From Akkermansiaceae bacterium UBA2367 (GTDB lineage Bacteria; Verrucomicrobiota; Verrucomicrobiia; Verrucomicrobiales; DEV007): a stretch of DNA of 45,291 nt. A program made the translations under genes and the position numbers. The stretch covers positions 30,918-76,208 of the forward strand of contig DDTJ01000002.1 of NCBI GenBank assembly GCA_002344525.1. The letters are read 5' to 3'. The notes under the pieces were generated by a model that was not told the origin of the DNA, made no database searches, and saw only the letters and a program-made list of their open reading frames with translations. Shown here one piece after another: positions 7,580-16,481 of this stretch. Each line of letters starts with the position of its first letter. Position 1 is the stretch's first letter.

Positions 7580-8590
7580 ATGAGCACCGCCGCCCTCCTC
7601 AACGTCATCCGCATGTTCTTCCTGCTTCTCGCGGGGTTCATCGGGGCCATCGTGGCCATGGGCGAGGCCACCCACATCTGGTGGTTCGGGGCCATTCTGG
7701 GGCTCGGCTTCGCCTCCACCCTGATCGTGCTCGACATCATGTTGCGGCGCCTCACCTTCCGCTCCTTCTCGCACGGCACCTTCGGCCTCCTCATCGGCCT
7801 GCTCTGCGCGTGGCTGGTGACGCGCATCGCGACCGAGGCGGGTTGGGTCGAGCAGTTCCCCCTCGCCGGGAGCATCTTCAACCTCGCCGTCTTCCTCGGC
7901 TTCGGTTTCATCGGGGTGATGCTGGCCCTGCGGAGCAAGCGCGAGGAGTTCTCCCTGCTCATCCCCTACGTGCGCTTCCGCCAGGACGCGCTCCAGGACC
8001 TGCCCACCCTCCTCGACACGAACATCATCATCGACGGCCGCATCCCCGCGATCTGCGAGGCCGGCTTCCTCGGCGGGGCGCTCGTCGTGCCGCGCTTCGT
8101 CCTCGAAGAGCTGCAGAAAATGGCCGATTCCTCCGACGAACTGAAGCGATCGCGGGGGCGGCGCGGCCTCGACGGCCTCAACGCGATGAAGGCCACGGGC
8201 AAAATCGACGTCGCCGTCCGCGACGAGAGTTTCGAGAGCGGCCTCTCCTTCGACGCCAAAATGGTCCAGCTCGCGGACCTGATGGGCGCGCGCATCCTCA
8301 CCAACGACGCGAACCTCGGCAAGGTCGCCCGACTCAAAGGCATCTCCGTGCTGAACCTCAACGAGCTCTCCATCGCCCTGAAGCCCATCGTCTCGCCCGG
8401 CGACGAGCTCGCCCTCGAACTGGTCAAGGAGGGCCGCGACGACCACCAGGCCGTCGGCTACCTGCCCGACGGGACCATGATCGTGGTCAATCACGCGAAG
8501 CGTTGTATCGGCAGCCTCCAGAACGTCGTCGTCGCCGGGGCCGTGCAGACGAACGCGGGGCGGCTGATTTTCGCGGAGCTGAAAAAGTGA
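7580..8590 (+). CDS. Membrane protein with PIN and TRAM domains (YacL/PilT-like)
   Basis: A 336-residue protein. The first about 120 residues contain four hydrophobic segments. A PIN nuclease domain follows, beginning LLDTNIIIDGRI (residues about 145-156, acidic metal-site residues). Further conserved acidic residues lie in EELQKMAD and in LTNDANLGKVA. The last about 60 residues fit a TRAM RNA-binding domain. This is the widespread YacL-type architecture. An RNase activity is expected from the family, but the target is unknown. It probably sits on the inner face of the cytoplasmic membrane. Confidence 0.9.
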   Translation: MSTAALLNVIRMFFLLLAGFIGAIVAMGEATHIWWFGAILGLGFASTLIVLDIMLRRLTFRSFSHGTFGLLIGLLCAWLVTRIATEAGWVEQFPLAGSIFNLAVFLGFGFIGVMLALRSKREEFSLLIPYVRFRQDALQDLPTLLDTNIIIDGRIPAICEAGFLGGALVVPRFVLEELQKMADSSDELKRSRGRRGLDGLNAMKATGKIDVAVRDESFESGLSFDAKMVQLADLMGARILTNDANLGKVARLKGISVLNLNELSIALKPIVSPGDELALELVKEGRDDHQAVGYLPDGTMIVVNHAKRCIGSLQNVVVAGAVQTNAGRLIFAELKK

Positions 8591-8660
8591 GATTCGCGCG
8601 ATCGCGGCGTGAAACCTTCCGCCGTTTCCGGGGTCTCATCCAGCGGCCCTACCACCACCC

Positions 8661-10997
8661 ATGAGCACCGTCCTCCGATGCGCCGTCCTCGCGGCGTTTC
8701 TCCTCTCCTCCGCCGCCCCCTCCATCCGCGCCGACGAGTCCGCCGCCGTCGCCCGCATCGACGAACTCGTCCTCGAAGGTTTGAAGAAGGAGGGCCTCTC
8801 GCCGAACCCCGACACCGACGACGAGGTCTTCGTCCGCCGCGCCCACCTCGACCTGATCGGGCGCATCCCGACGAAGGCCGAGACCCTCGCCTTCCTCGAA
8901 TCGACCGATCCCGGCAAGCGCTCCGCCCTCGTCGATTCCCTGGTCGGCTCCGACGGCCATGTCTCGCACCTCTACAACTGGTTCGCCGACCTCCTCCGCA
9001 TGCGAACCTCGATCTCCGGCAACGGCCAGAGCGTCGGTGCCGGACTCGCCTACGAGCGCTGGATCAAGGACGCGATCCGCGAGAACCGCCCCTACGACGA
9101 GATCGTCCGCGACCTCGTCACCGCCTCGAGCAGCAGTTGGGAGAACCCCGCCATCGGCTACTACCTGCGCGACTTCGGCATGCCCCTCGACAACCTCGCC
9201 ATCACCACCCAGGTCTTCCTCGGCACCCAGATCGTCTGCGCCCAGTGCCACAACCACCCCTTCGACGAGTGGACGCAGATGGACTACTACCACCTCGCCG
9301 CCTTCACCTACGGCATGACGGGGAGCAACGGCCATCCCGTCCAGCAGGCGGCCTTCGCGCTGCTGCAGGAGGGAGGAAAAGGCGGGAAGGGCGGCAAAGG
9401 TGGAAAAGGAAAGGGGGCGGGGAAACCCGGCGCGGCCTACGCCGGGCGGAACGGTGCCTTGCGCCGGGCCGCGTCCGAGATCCTCTTCCCGGTCCGCTTC
9501 AACAACGTCAACGCCACCGACCGCGCCCTCCGCCTCCCTAAGGACTACCAATACGACGACGCCAAGCCGCTTTCCGTCGTGCCGCCCGCCACGCTCCTCG
9601 GCAAGCCCGCGGTCCCCGGCGAAGGCGCCCACCCTGCCCACGCCTTCGGCGAATGGCTCACCTCGCCCGAGAACCCGCGCTTCACCAAGGTCATCGCCAA
9701 CCGCCTCTGGAAACGCGCCTTCGGCGTCGGCGTCGTCGAACCCGTCGACGATTTTCGGGAGAACACCTCCGCCGCCAACCCCGCCCTCCTCGACTACCTG
9801 GAGGAATTGATGGCCTCCCTCGACTACGACCTGCAAGCCTTCCAGCGCATCCTCTACAAAACTCAAGCCTGGCAGCGCGAGGCCTCTCCCGAGGAGTCCG
9901 CGCCCGGGACTCCTTGGCATTTCGCCGGACCCGTCCTCCGCCGCATGAGCGCCGAGCAGATCTGGGACTCCCTCGTCGCCATGACCGTCGCCGACCCCGA
10001 CCAGCCCGATCCCGCGCGGGACCTCCGCGCCGACCGGAAGCTCGCCGAGGTCCAACTCGTCGCCGAGTCCGTCTACGACCAGAAGCCCGCGCAATTCCTC
10101 CAGAACATGCGCAAGGTCATCAAGCTCCAAGGTGAACTTTCCCAGCGCATCGAGGCCGCCGAGGCGAAAGTCGCGGAGGCCCGCGAAAAAGGCGACCCCG
10201 ACCTCGTGAAACAAGCCGTGGTCGAGGTACGGCGGATTCGCAGGGAGCTCAAGGACAGCATCGAGGATGTCGTCTACCGCGAAGGGCTCCGCCACAAGAT
10301 CGCCGGGCTGAAAGGTGGGGGCCTCGTCGAGCCCGCCTCCAAAACTGCGCCGGAATCCGCCCCCGCCCCTGGCGACGGCCTCGTCGGGGAGCTCGCCGCG
10401 ATTCTCCTCGCGGGCGGACGCAGTTTCGACGAGGGCATGGCCGAAATCGTCGGGACCGACGGCGGAGGCATCGTCGACGAACTCGTCGAGGCCATGTTCG
10501 CCGGACGGGAGGAAGCCCTGCAAGCCGAACACGCCGAACGCCGCGAGCGCGAGATGGCCGAATGGAACGTGACGAGGCGGGAGGAAAGGCTCGCCTACCG
10601 GAATTTCGCCCGCGTCATCCGCGAGCGCATGGCCCGCGCCTCCGAGATCGACCAGCCCGCGCCCCCCGGCCACTTCCTGCGCGAGTTCGGGCAGAGCGAC
10701 CGCGAACTCGTCGAGAACGCCAGCCACGAGGCCTCCGTCACCCAAGCCCTCGCCATGCTCAACGGCCCCGTCCTCGCTGCCGTGACGAACCGCTACTCCG
10801 TCCTCATGCGCGGCATGAAAGGCGAGCAGTTCCGAGACCGCCTCGACACCATCTACCTCACCATGCTCAGCCGCCGGCCCACCGCGGAGGAGAGGGCCAT
10901 TTTCCGCGACGCCTGGGCCGCCGACCCCGAATCGGGCACCGTCCCCGGCATCGTCTGGACCCTGCTCAACACCCGGCAGTTCCTTTTCATCGAATAA
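8661..10997 (+). CDS. DUF1549/DUF1553 exported protein
   Basis: A 778-residue protein with a signal peptide (MSTVLRCAVLAAFLLSS..A). Residues about 30-235 match DUF1549: RAHLDLIGRIPT, then CAQCHNHPFDEW with a CxxCH motif at residues 193-197 that could bind c-type heme or metal. The C-terminal half matches DUF1553 (SPENPRFTKVIANRLW, MSAEQIWDSL, FGQSDRE, NGPVL, YLTMLSRRPTAEE). The pair DUF1549 plus DUF1501 is typical of Planctomycetota and Verrucomicrobiota and is often adjacent to saccharide-degradation genes; the biochemical role is unproven. A Gly/Lys repeat tract (residues about 237-253) and a coiled insert (about 490-690, rich in Glu and Arg) interrupt the usual alignment. Confidence 0.9.
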   Translation: MSTVLRCAVLAAFLLSSAAPSIRADESAAVARIDELVLEGLKKEGLSPNPDTDDEVFVRRAHLDLIGRIPTKAETLAFLESTDPGKRSALVDSLVGSDGHVSHLYNWFADLLRMRTSISGNGQSVGAGLAYERWIKDAIRENRPYDEIVRDLVTASSSSWENPAIGYYLRDFGMPLDNLAITTQVFLGTQIVCAQCHNHPFDEWTQMDYYHLAAFTYGMTGSNGHPVQQAAFALLQEGGKGGKGGKGGKGKGAGKPGAAYAGRNGALRRAASEILFPVRFNNVNATDRALRLPKDYQYDDAKPLSVVPPATLLGKPAVPGEGAHPAHAFGEWLTSPENPRFTKVIANRLWKRAFGVGVVEPVDDFRENTSAANPALLDYLEELMASLDYDLQAFQRILYKTQAWQREASPEESAPGTPWHFAGPVLRRMSAEQIWDSLVAMTVADPDQPDPARDLRADRKLAEVQLVAESVYDQKPAQFLQNMRKVIKLQGELSQRIEAAEAKVAEAREKGDPDLVKQAVVEVRRIRRELKDSIEDVVYREGLRHKIAGLKGGGLVEPASKTAPESAPAPGDGLVGELAAILLAGGRSFDEGMAEIVGTDGGGIVDELVEAMFAGREEALQAEHAERREREMAEWNVTRREERLAYRNFARVIRERMARASEIDQPAPPGHFLREFGQSDRELVENASHEASVTQALAMLNGPVLAAVTNRYSVLMRGMKGEQFRDRLDTIYLTMLSRRPTAEERAIFRDAWAADPESGTVPGIVWTLLNTRQFLFIE
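9373..9420 (+). repeat. In-frame Gly-Gly-Lys coding tract
   Basis: A purine-rich, microsatellite-like stretch encoding repeated GGK units inside the DUF1549 gene, between its two conserved domains. Confidence 0.8.
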
Positions 10998-11107
10998 GCC
11001 GGAGGATTGAAATCCGAAGCTCGAAATCCGAAATCCTAAACGCAACCCACTTCCGTCCCAGACCCGATCCTCTTCACTTTTCACCTTTTACTGTCCGAAG
11101 GGCACCC
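10998..11107 (+). repeat. Intergenic dispersed-repeat fragments
   Basis: The gap between the DUF1549 and DUF1501 genes holds a tandem-like unit (GAAATCCGAAGCTC followed by GAAATCCGAAATCC, about 11008-11036) and CACTTTTCACCTTTTACT (about 11078-11095). The second motif has a reverse-complement relative at 28385-28415. No terminator is visible, so the two genes may still be cotranscribed. Confidence 0.5.
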
Positions 11108-12388
11108 ATGAAAACCGATCTCTCCCGCCGCCATTTTGTGCATCGCGCCGCCAAGTCCTTTCTCGGCGTCAGCGCCCTCGCCTCCCTGCCCGGTTTCTCC
11201 CGCGCCGCCGGAGCCGGGGCCTCGGACTTGAAACAGGCCGCTACCGCCAAACGCGTCATCTACCTCTACATGGACGGGGGCATGTCCCACCTCGACACCT
11301 TCGATCCGAAAGAGGACGCCGAGGTCATGGGGCCGACCCAGCGGCTGCGCACGGAAGTCGACGGCTTGACGCTCTCCGACAACCTGCCCCGCCTCGCGAA
11401 GCGCGCCGACAAGCTCGCACTGGTCCGCTCGATGACCTCGACCCAGGGCGCCCACAAGCAGGGGAACTACTTCATGCATACGAGCTACGAGATCCGCAGC
11501 TCCATCCGCCACCCCGCCATGGGCGCGTGGCTGCTGAAATTCAACGGACGCGGCAACCCCTCCCTGCCCGGAAACGTCATGATCGGGAGCAATTCCTCGC
11601 ATCCCGGGGCGGGCTTCTTCGAGGCGGGCCTCTCGCCCCTCGTGATCCGCGACCCTGAAGGCGGCCTGCTCAACAGCACCATGGCCAAGGGCATGACGGA
11701 GGATCGTTTCAACTTCCACCGCGCCCTCTCCGAAAAGCTCGACGCCCCCTTCGTGGAGCGCTACGACCAGCGGAACGTGCGCGCCTACACCGACATGTAC
11801 GCCGACGCGATCAAGCTGATGCGCAGCGAGGATCTCGCCGCCTTCGACCTCTCCGGCGAACCGGCGGCGCTCAAGGAGCGCTACGGCAAGGACCCCTTCG
11901 GCCAAGGCTGCCTCCTCGCCCGCCGCCTCCTTGAGCACGGCGTCAGCTTCGTCGAGGTCGCCCTCGGCGGCTGGGACACGCACAACTCGAACTTCGTCAA
12001 CGTGCCCGAGAAAGCCGCGGCCCTCGATGCCGCCTTCTCCACCCTGCTCGACGACTTGGAGCAGCGCGGCCTCCTCGACGACACCCTCGTCGTGCTCGCG
12101 ACCGAGTTCGGTCGCACCCCCGAGATCAACACGAACGAGGGCCGCGACCACCATCCCCAGGCCTTCACCTGCGTCCTCGCGGGAGGCGGAATTCAAGGCG
12201 GTGCGGTCCATGGCCAGACCGACGAACGCGGCGCGAAGATCCTCGGAAACCCCGTGAAGGTGCAGGACTTCAATGCCACCATCGCCTACGCCCTCGGCTT
12301 GCCGCTCGACCATGTGCTCTACTCGCCGAGCATGCGGCCCTTCACCGTCGCGGAAAAGGGCAAGCCGCTGGTGGAGCTGTTCGGATGA
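11108..12388 (+). CDS. DUF1501 Tat-exported sulfatase-like protein
   Basis: A 426-residue protein with a twin-arginine signal (SRRHFVHRAA then a hydrophobic run ending near SRAAGA), so it is exported folded. The DUF1501 domain has the alkaline-phosphatase-like fold. Visible motifs are YMDGGMSHLDTFDPK near the N-terminus, GWDTHNS, LVVLATEFGRTPEIN and GRDHHPQAF, which supply likely metal ligands (Asp, His). The enzymatic reaction is not established for the family. It follows the DUF1549 gene by 110 bp, the standard pairing. The ATG at 11108 is fixed by the Tat signal. Confidence 0.92.
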   Translation: MKTDLSRRHFVHRAAKSFLGVSALASLPGFSRAAGAGASDLKQAATAKRVIYLYMDGGMSHLDTFDPKEDAEVMGPTQRLRTEVDGLTLSDNLPRLAKRADKLALVRSMTSTQGAHKQGNYFMHTSYEIRSSIRHPAMGAWLLKFNGRGNPSLPGNVMIGSNSSHPGAGFFEAGLSPLVIRDPEGGLLNSTMAKGMTEDRFNFHRALSEKLDAPFVERYDQRNVRAYTDMYADAIKLMRSEDLAAFDLSGEPAALKERYGKDPFGQGCLLARRLLEHGVSFVEVALGGWDTHNSNFVNVPEKAAALDAAFSTLLDDLEQRGLLDDTLVVLATEFGRTPEINTNEGRDHHPQAFTCVLAGGGIQGGAVHGQTDERGAKILGNPVKVQDFNATIAYALGLPLDHVLYSPSMRPFTVAEKGKPLVELFG

Positions 12389-12496
12389 GGGGGAGGGGAA
12401 AAATTCCGGCTGGCGCAAAAAAAATTGAATAAGGCCCGGCGCGGATCGTCTCACCCATAGAACCTCGCGGAAAATCCGCGAACCTCCTCCCAAACT

Positions 12497-12814
12497 ATGA
12501 AACAGTCCCTGATCCTCAGTTTGGCTGCGGTCGCCGCAGCCGCCACCCTTGTCTCCTGCACCCCCGGCGAACGCGGCGCTCTCATCGGTGGCGCCATCGG
12601 GGCCGGTACCGGCGCGGCCATCGGCGACGGACCCGGAGCCCTCATCGGCGGTGCCGTCGGGGCTGTCGCCGGGTCCGAGATCGCGAAGAGCCGGGCCCGC
12701 AACCGCTACTACGACGACCGCCGCTACTACGACAACCGCGGTCGATACGATCATCGCTACGACCAAGGCTATCACGGCCACGGTCGTCGCCCGCACCGCG
12801 GATACGGCTACTGA
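12497..12814 (+). CDS. Glycine-zipper lipoprotein
   Basis: A 105-residue protein with a lipoprotein signal (hydrophobic run then LVSC, Cys at about residue 21). A glycine-zipper segment (GALIGGAIGAGTGAAIGDG and GALIGGAVGAVAG) spans residues about 27-59. The C-terminal tail is rich in Tyr, Arg, His and Asp (YYDDRRYYDNRGRYDHRY). Proteins of this kind associate with the outer membrane. A strong terminator follows. The 108-bp gap before it contains an A run but no promoter I would defend. Confidence 0.88.
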   Translation: MKQSLILSLAAVAAAATLVSCTPGERGALIGGAIGAGTGAAIGDGPGALIGGAVGAVAGSEIAKSRARNRYYDDRRYYDNRGRYDHRYDQGYHGHGRRPHRGYGY

Positions 12815-12843
12815 GCCGAGGGCCAAACAAAGCGAATGTTCCG

Positions 12844-12873
12844 AAAGCGGGAGGGCCATCCTCCCGCTTTTTT
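12844..12873 (+). terminator. Rho-independent terminator after the lipoprotein gene
   Basis: An 11-bp perfect stem (12844-12854 with 12860-12870), a 5-nt loop and a run of six T. It lies between convergent genes, and the A-rich start lets it also serve glgB on the minus strand. Confidence 0.93.
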
Positions 12874-12903
12874 GCTTGGGCGCACTCGTCGAGTCGAGGC
12901 TCC

Positions 12904-15108
12904 TCACACCTCGCGCCGCCTGAAATAGACCGTAGCCAGCGGCGGCACTTCGATCTGGATGGAGTGCGGTCGCCCGTGCGACTCCTGCGCCCGCGCGGGG
13001 ATGCCGCCGGCCGAGCCGATGTTCGACCCGCCGTAGAGGGCGGAGTCGGTGTTCAGGATCTCCTCGTAGAAGCCACCCTCGGGCACGCCGAGGCGGTAGC
13101 CGGGCCGGGGCACCGGGGTCGCGTTGACGAGGACGACGACCGTCTCGCCGTGCCGACCGCGCCGGATGAAGGAGAAGAGGCTGTGTTTCGCGTCGCCGTG
13201 GTCGATCCACTCGAAGCCTCCGGGCTCGTGGTCAAGCTCGTGCAGGGCGGGTTCGGAGACGTAGGTACGGTTGAGGTCGCGCACGAGAAGCCGCACGCCC
13301 TGGTGCTCGTCGTAGTCGAGGAGGTGCCAAGGCAGGCCGTGGGCGTGGCTCCACTCCTCCGCCTGGCCGAAGTCGAGCCCTTGGAAGAGCAATTTCTTGC
13401 CGGGGTGGGCGAACATCCAGGCGAAGAAGAAACGGACGTTCGCCATCTGCTGCCAGCGGTCGCCGGGCATCTTCTGCACGATGGACCCTTTCCCGTGGAC
13501 GACCTCGTCGTGGCTCAGGACGAGGACGTAATTCTCGTGATAGGCGTAGATCATCGAGAAGGTCGCCTGACCGTGGTGGTACTTCCGGTGGACCGGCTCG
13601 TGGCTCATGTAGGTGAGCGAATCGTTCATCCAACCCATGTTCCACTTGAAGCCGAAGCCGAGCCCGCCCGTATCGACGGGGCGCGAGACGCCGGGGAAGG
13701 CGGTCGATTCCTCCGCGAGGGTCATGATGCCGGGGTTCTCCTCGTAGCAGATCTGGTTGAGCTGCTTGAGGAACTCGATCGCCTCGATGCTCTCGCGACC
13801 GCCGTATTGGTTCGGAATCCACTGCCCCTCCTCGCGCGAGTAGTCGAGGTAGAGCATGGAGGCCACCGCATCGACGCGCAGCCCGTCGAGATGGTATTCC
13901 TGCAACCAGAACATCGCGTTGCTGATGAGGAAGTTGCGCACCTCGTTGCGGCCGTAGTTGAAGATCAGGGTGCCCCAGTCGGCGTGCTCGCCCTGGCGCG
14001 GGTCGGCGTGCTCGTAGAGGGCGGTGCCGTCGAAGCGGGCGAGGCCGTGGGCGTCCTTGGGAAAGTGGGCCGGGACCCAGTCGAGGATCACCCCGATGCC
14101 GCGTTGGTGGCAACGGTCCACGAAGGCGCGGAACTCGTCGGGCGAGCCGTGGCGGCTCGTCGGGGCGAAGTAGCCGCAGCCCTGGTAGCCCCACGAGCCG
14201 TCGAAAGGATACTCCGCCACCGGCATCAGCTCGATGTGGGTGTAGCCCATCTCCGCGACGTAATCGACCAGCTCGTCGGCGAGTTCGAGGTAGCTGAGGA
14301 AGCGCCCCCCGTCCTCGTGCTTCCGCTTCCACGAACCGAGATGGACCTCGTAGATGGACATGGGTTCGTGGTAGGGATCGCGGGCGGCGCGCCTCTCCAA
14401 CCAAGCGGCGTCCTTCCACTGGTAGCGGTCGATGTCGTGGATGATGCTCGCCGTCTCCGTGCCGTGCTGCGAGAAGAAGGCGAAGGGGTCGCTTTTGGCG
14501 AAGAGGTTCCCGTCGGCCCCGACGAGTTCGAATTTGTAATGGTCGCCAGGACGGAGGTGGGGCAGGAAGATCTCCCAGATGCCGTTGTGGTTGCGCATCG
14601 GATGGACGCGCCCGTCCCAGCCGTTGAAGTCCCCGACCACGCTGACGCGATGCGCGTTCGGCGCCCACACCGCGAAGGTCACGCCCTCGACCCCGCCGAA
14701 AGTCCGGGGATGCGCCCCCATCGCCTTCCAGAGGCGGCGGTGGGTGCCCTCGCCGAGGTAATGGACATCCTGCTCGCCAAGGACAGGGCCGTAGGAGTAG
14801 GGATCGACGAGGGGCTCGGTCACGACCTCGCCGAAGGTGAAGACGAGGCGATAGGCGAAGGGGCCGTCGCGGTCGGGAAAGAGCGCCTCGTAGAAGCCCT
14901 CGCGGTGGAGGCGGGTCATCTCGACCGTCGCACCCTCGACCACGGCCTTCACCCCCGCCGTGTAGGGGCGGAACACCCGCAGGACCATGCCCGGCCCGGC
15001 CGGGTTCCGATGCAGCCCGAGGAAGGAGAAGGGATCGCGATGGGACGCTCCCAAAATAAGGGAGACTTCGTGCGCATCGGAGGCACAAGTGCTTGGTGTT
15101 GACGACAT
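12904..15108 (-). CDS. glgB: 1,4-alpha-glucan branching enzyme
   Basis: A 734-residue enzyme introducing alpha-1,6 branches into glycogen. It has an N-terminal beta domain and CBM48 (YFLGEGTH-like region, then VTFAVWAPNAHRVSVVGDFN), a GH13 catalytic barrel, and a C-terminal beta domain. Catalytic residues are seen in GLRVDAV (nucleophile Asp), LAEESTAF (acid/base Glu) and VLSHDEVVHGKGS (third Asp). The start at 15108 is preferred over the longer frame to 15192, because the upstream 28 residues would extend across the divergent promoter region and overlap the neighbouring gene. No other glg gene is next to it. Confidence 0.96.
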   Translation of the reverse strand: MSSTPSTCASDAHEVSLILGASHRDPFSFLGLHRNPAGPGMVLRVFRPYTAGVKAVVEGATVEMTRLHREGFYEALFPDRDGPFAYRLVFTFGEVVTEPLVDPYSYGPVLGEQDVHYLGEGTHRRLWKAMGAHPRTFGGVEGVTFAVWAPNAHRVSVVGDFNGWDGRVHPMRNHNGIWEIFLPHLRPGDHYKFELVGADGNLFAKSDPFAFFSQHGTETASIIHDIDRYQWKDAAWLERRAARDPYHEPMSIYEVHLGSWKRKHEDGGRFLSYLELADELVDYVAEMGYTHIELMPVAEYPFDGSWGYQGCGYFAPTSRHGSPDEFRAFVDRCHQRGIGVILDWVPAHFPKDAHGLARFDGTALYEHADPRQGEHADWGTLIFNYGRNEVRNFLISNAMFWLQEYHLDGLRVDAVASMLYLDYSREEGQWIPNQYGGRESIEAIEFLKQLNQICYEENPGIMTLAEESTAFPGVSRPVDTGGLGFGFKWNMGWMNDSLTYMSHEPVHRKYHHGQATFSMIYAYHENYVLVLSHDEVVHGKGSIVQKMPGDRWQQMANVRFFFAWMFAHPGKKLLFQGLDFGQAEEWSHAHGLPWHLLDYDEHQGVRLLVRDLNRTYVSEPALHELDHEPGGFEWIDHGDAKHSLFSFIRRGRHGETVVVLVNATPVPRPGYRLGVPEGGFYEEILNTDSALYGGSNIGSAGGIPARAQESHGRPHSIQIEVPPLATVYFRRREV

Positions 15109-15178
15109 CGCGGTCACTCTAGGGCAGAAAGCAAAAAACCGAAAGCGGGGTTTCCGGAATCGGGTAGTTTCGCCTAGC

Positions 15179-16411
15179 ATGTTCGATGCCATGTCCCGGA
15201 TCCCACCCCGATTCCAGCCCCACCCCTACGCCTACCATGAGGAGATCGAACTCGAAATCGAGTCGTTGACCAACCTCGGCAAGGGCGTCGGGCGTCATGG
15301 CGACTGGGTTGTGTTCGTCTCCCACGCCCTGCCCGGCGAGCGGGTGAAGGCGCGGGTCTTCCGCAATCATGCCACCTTCTCCGAAGCCGATCTCGTCGAG
15401 GTGCTGCGACCCGGCCCCGACCGCGTCGAACCGCCCTGCCCGCTTTTCGGAGGATGCGGCGGCTGCCAATACCAGAACCTCGCCTACCCCGCCCAACTCG
15501 AATGGAAGCGCGACCAAGTCGCCGAGCTGCTGCGCCGCATGGCCGGGATCGAGTTCCCCGTCTCCCCGGTCGTGCCTTCGCCCGTCCTCTACGGCTACCG
15601 CTCGAAGATCACCCCGCATTTCCAGAAGCCGGACAAGGGGAAGATCGGCCCCATCGGCTTCCTTCTCGAGGGACGCCGCCAGCAGATCCTCGACGTGCCG
15701 CGCTGCCCCATCGCCTCGGACTCCATCAACCGCGCCCTCGAAGGCCTCCGCCGCGAGGTGCGGGCCAACGCGCGAGGCTACAAGAAGGGCGCCACGTTGC
15801 TCCTCCGCGACTCCCTCGACGGGCGCGTCCGCACCGACCCCACGGAGATGTGCGAGGAGCGGGTCGGCGAACTCGTCTTCTCCTTCCACGCCGGGGAGTT
15901 CTTCCAGAACAATCCCCACATCCTGCCCGCCTTCACCGAGCACGTGAAGCGCGAGGCGCTCGGCGACGGGGGCGTCACCCACCTCGTCGACGCCTATTGC
16001 GGCTCCGGGCTCTTCTGCCTGACCGCCGCCTCGGCCTTCACCGAGGCCGTTGGGATCGAGATCAGCGAATCCTCCGTCGATTGGGCGAAGCGCAATGCCG
16101 AGGGCAACGGGGTGACGAACTGCCGCTTCCTTCAAGGCGACGCCTCCGACCTTTTCGCCGGAGTGACCTACCCGCCCTCGCGCACCGCCGTCGTCATCGA
16201 CCCGCCGCGGAAAGGCAGCAGCCCCGAGTTCCTCGCCCAGCTCACCGCCTTCGGCCCGAAGCGCGTCGTCTACGTCAGTTGCGACCCCGCGACCCAGATC
16301 CGCGATTTGGAGCATCTCAAAGGAGGCTACGAAATCACGCGCATCCAGCCCTTCGACCTCTTTCCCCAGACCCGGCATCTGGAATGCGTCGTGACGCTGG
16401 AGCGGAAGTGA
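15179..16411 (+). CDS. rlmD: 23S rRNA (uracil-C5) methyltransferase, RlmD/TrmA family
   Basis: A 410-residue enzyme that methylates uracil C5 in rRNA using SAM. An N-terminal TRAM domain (SLTNLGKGVGRHGDWVVF) precedes a [4Fe-4S] site: C87, C93, C96 (CPLFGGCGGC) and C176 (RCPIAS). The SAM-binding motif is DAYCGSGLF, followed by DPPRKGSSPE. The catalytic nucleophile lies in VYVSCDPAT and the C-terminal general base in RHLECV. The four-Cys pattern fits RlmD better than TrmA, which lacks the cluster; RlmC is not excluded. An ATG at 15191 is an alternative start. It is divergent from glgB across 70 bp. Confidence 0.9.
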   Translation: MFDAMSRIPPRFQPHPYAYHEEIELEIESLTNLGKGVGRHGDWVVFVSHALPGERVKARVFRNHATFSEADLVEVLRPGPDRVEPPCPLFGGCGGCQYQNLAYPAQLEWKRDQVAELLRRMAGIEFPVSPVVPSPVLYGYRSKITPHFQKPDKGKIGPIGFLLEGRRQQILDVPRCPIASDSINRALEGLRREVRANARGYKKGATLLLRDSLDGRVRTDPTEMCEERVGELVFSFHAGEFFQNNPHILPAFTEHVKREALGDGGVTHLVDAYCGSGLFCLTAASAFTEAVGIEISESSVDWAKRNAEGNGVTNCRFLQGDASDLFAGVTYPPSRTAVVIDPPRKGSSPEFLAQLTAFGPKRVVYVSCDPATQIRDLEHLKGGYEITRIQPFDLFPQTRHLECVVTLERK

Positions 16412-16481
16412 AGGGCCCCTCAATAGGAGAAGCCGTTCTCCAAGCAGCGGGCGACGCTTTCCTCAGCAAGGTTGTCCGCGT

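Noticed and set aside
12964..15102. A 712-codon open frame on the plus strand
   Set aside because: It is antisense to glgB, whose catalytic motifs are unambiguous.
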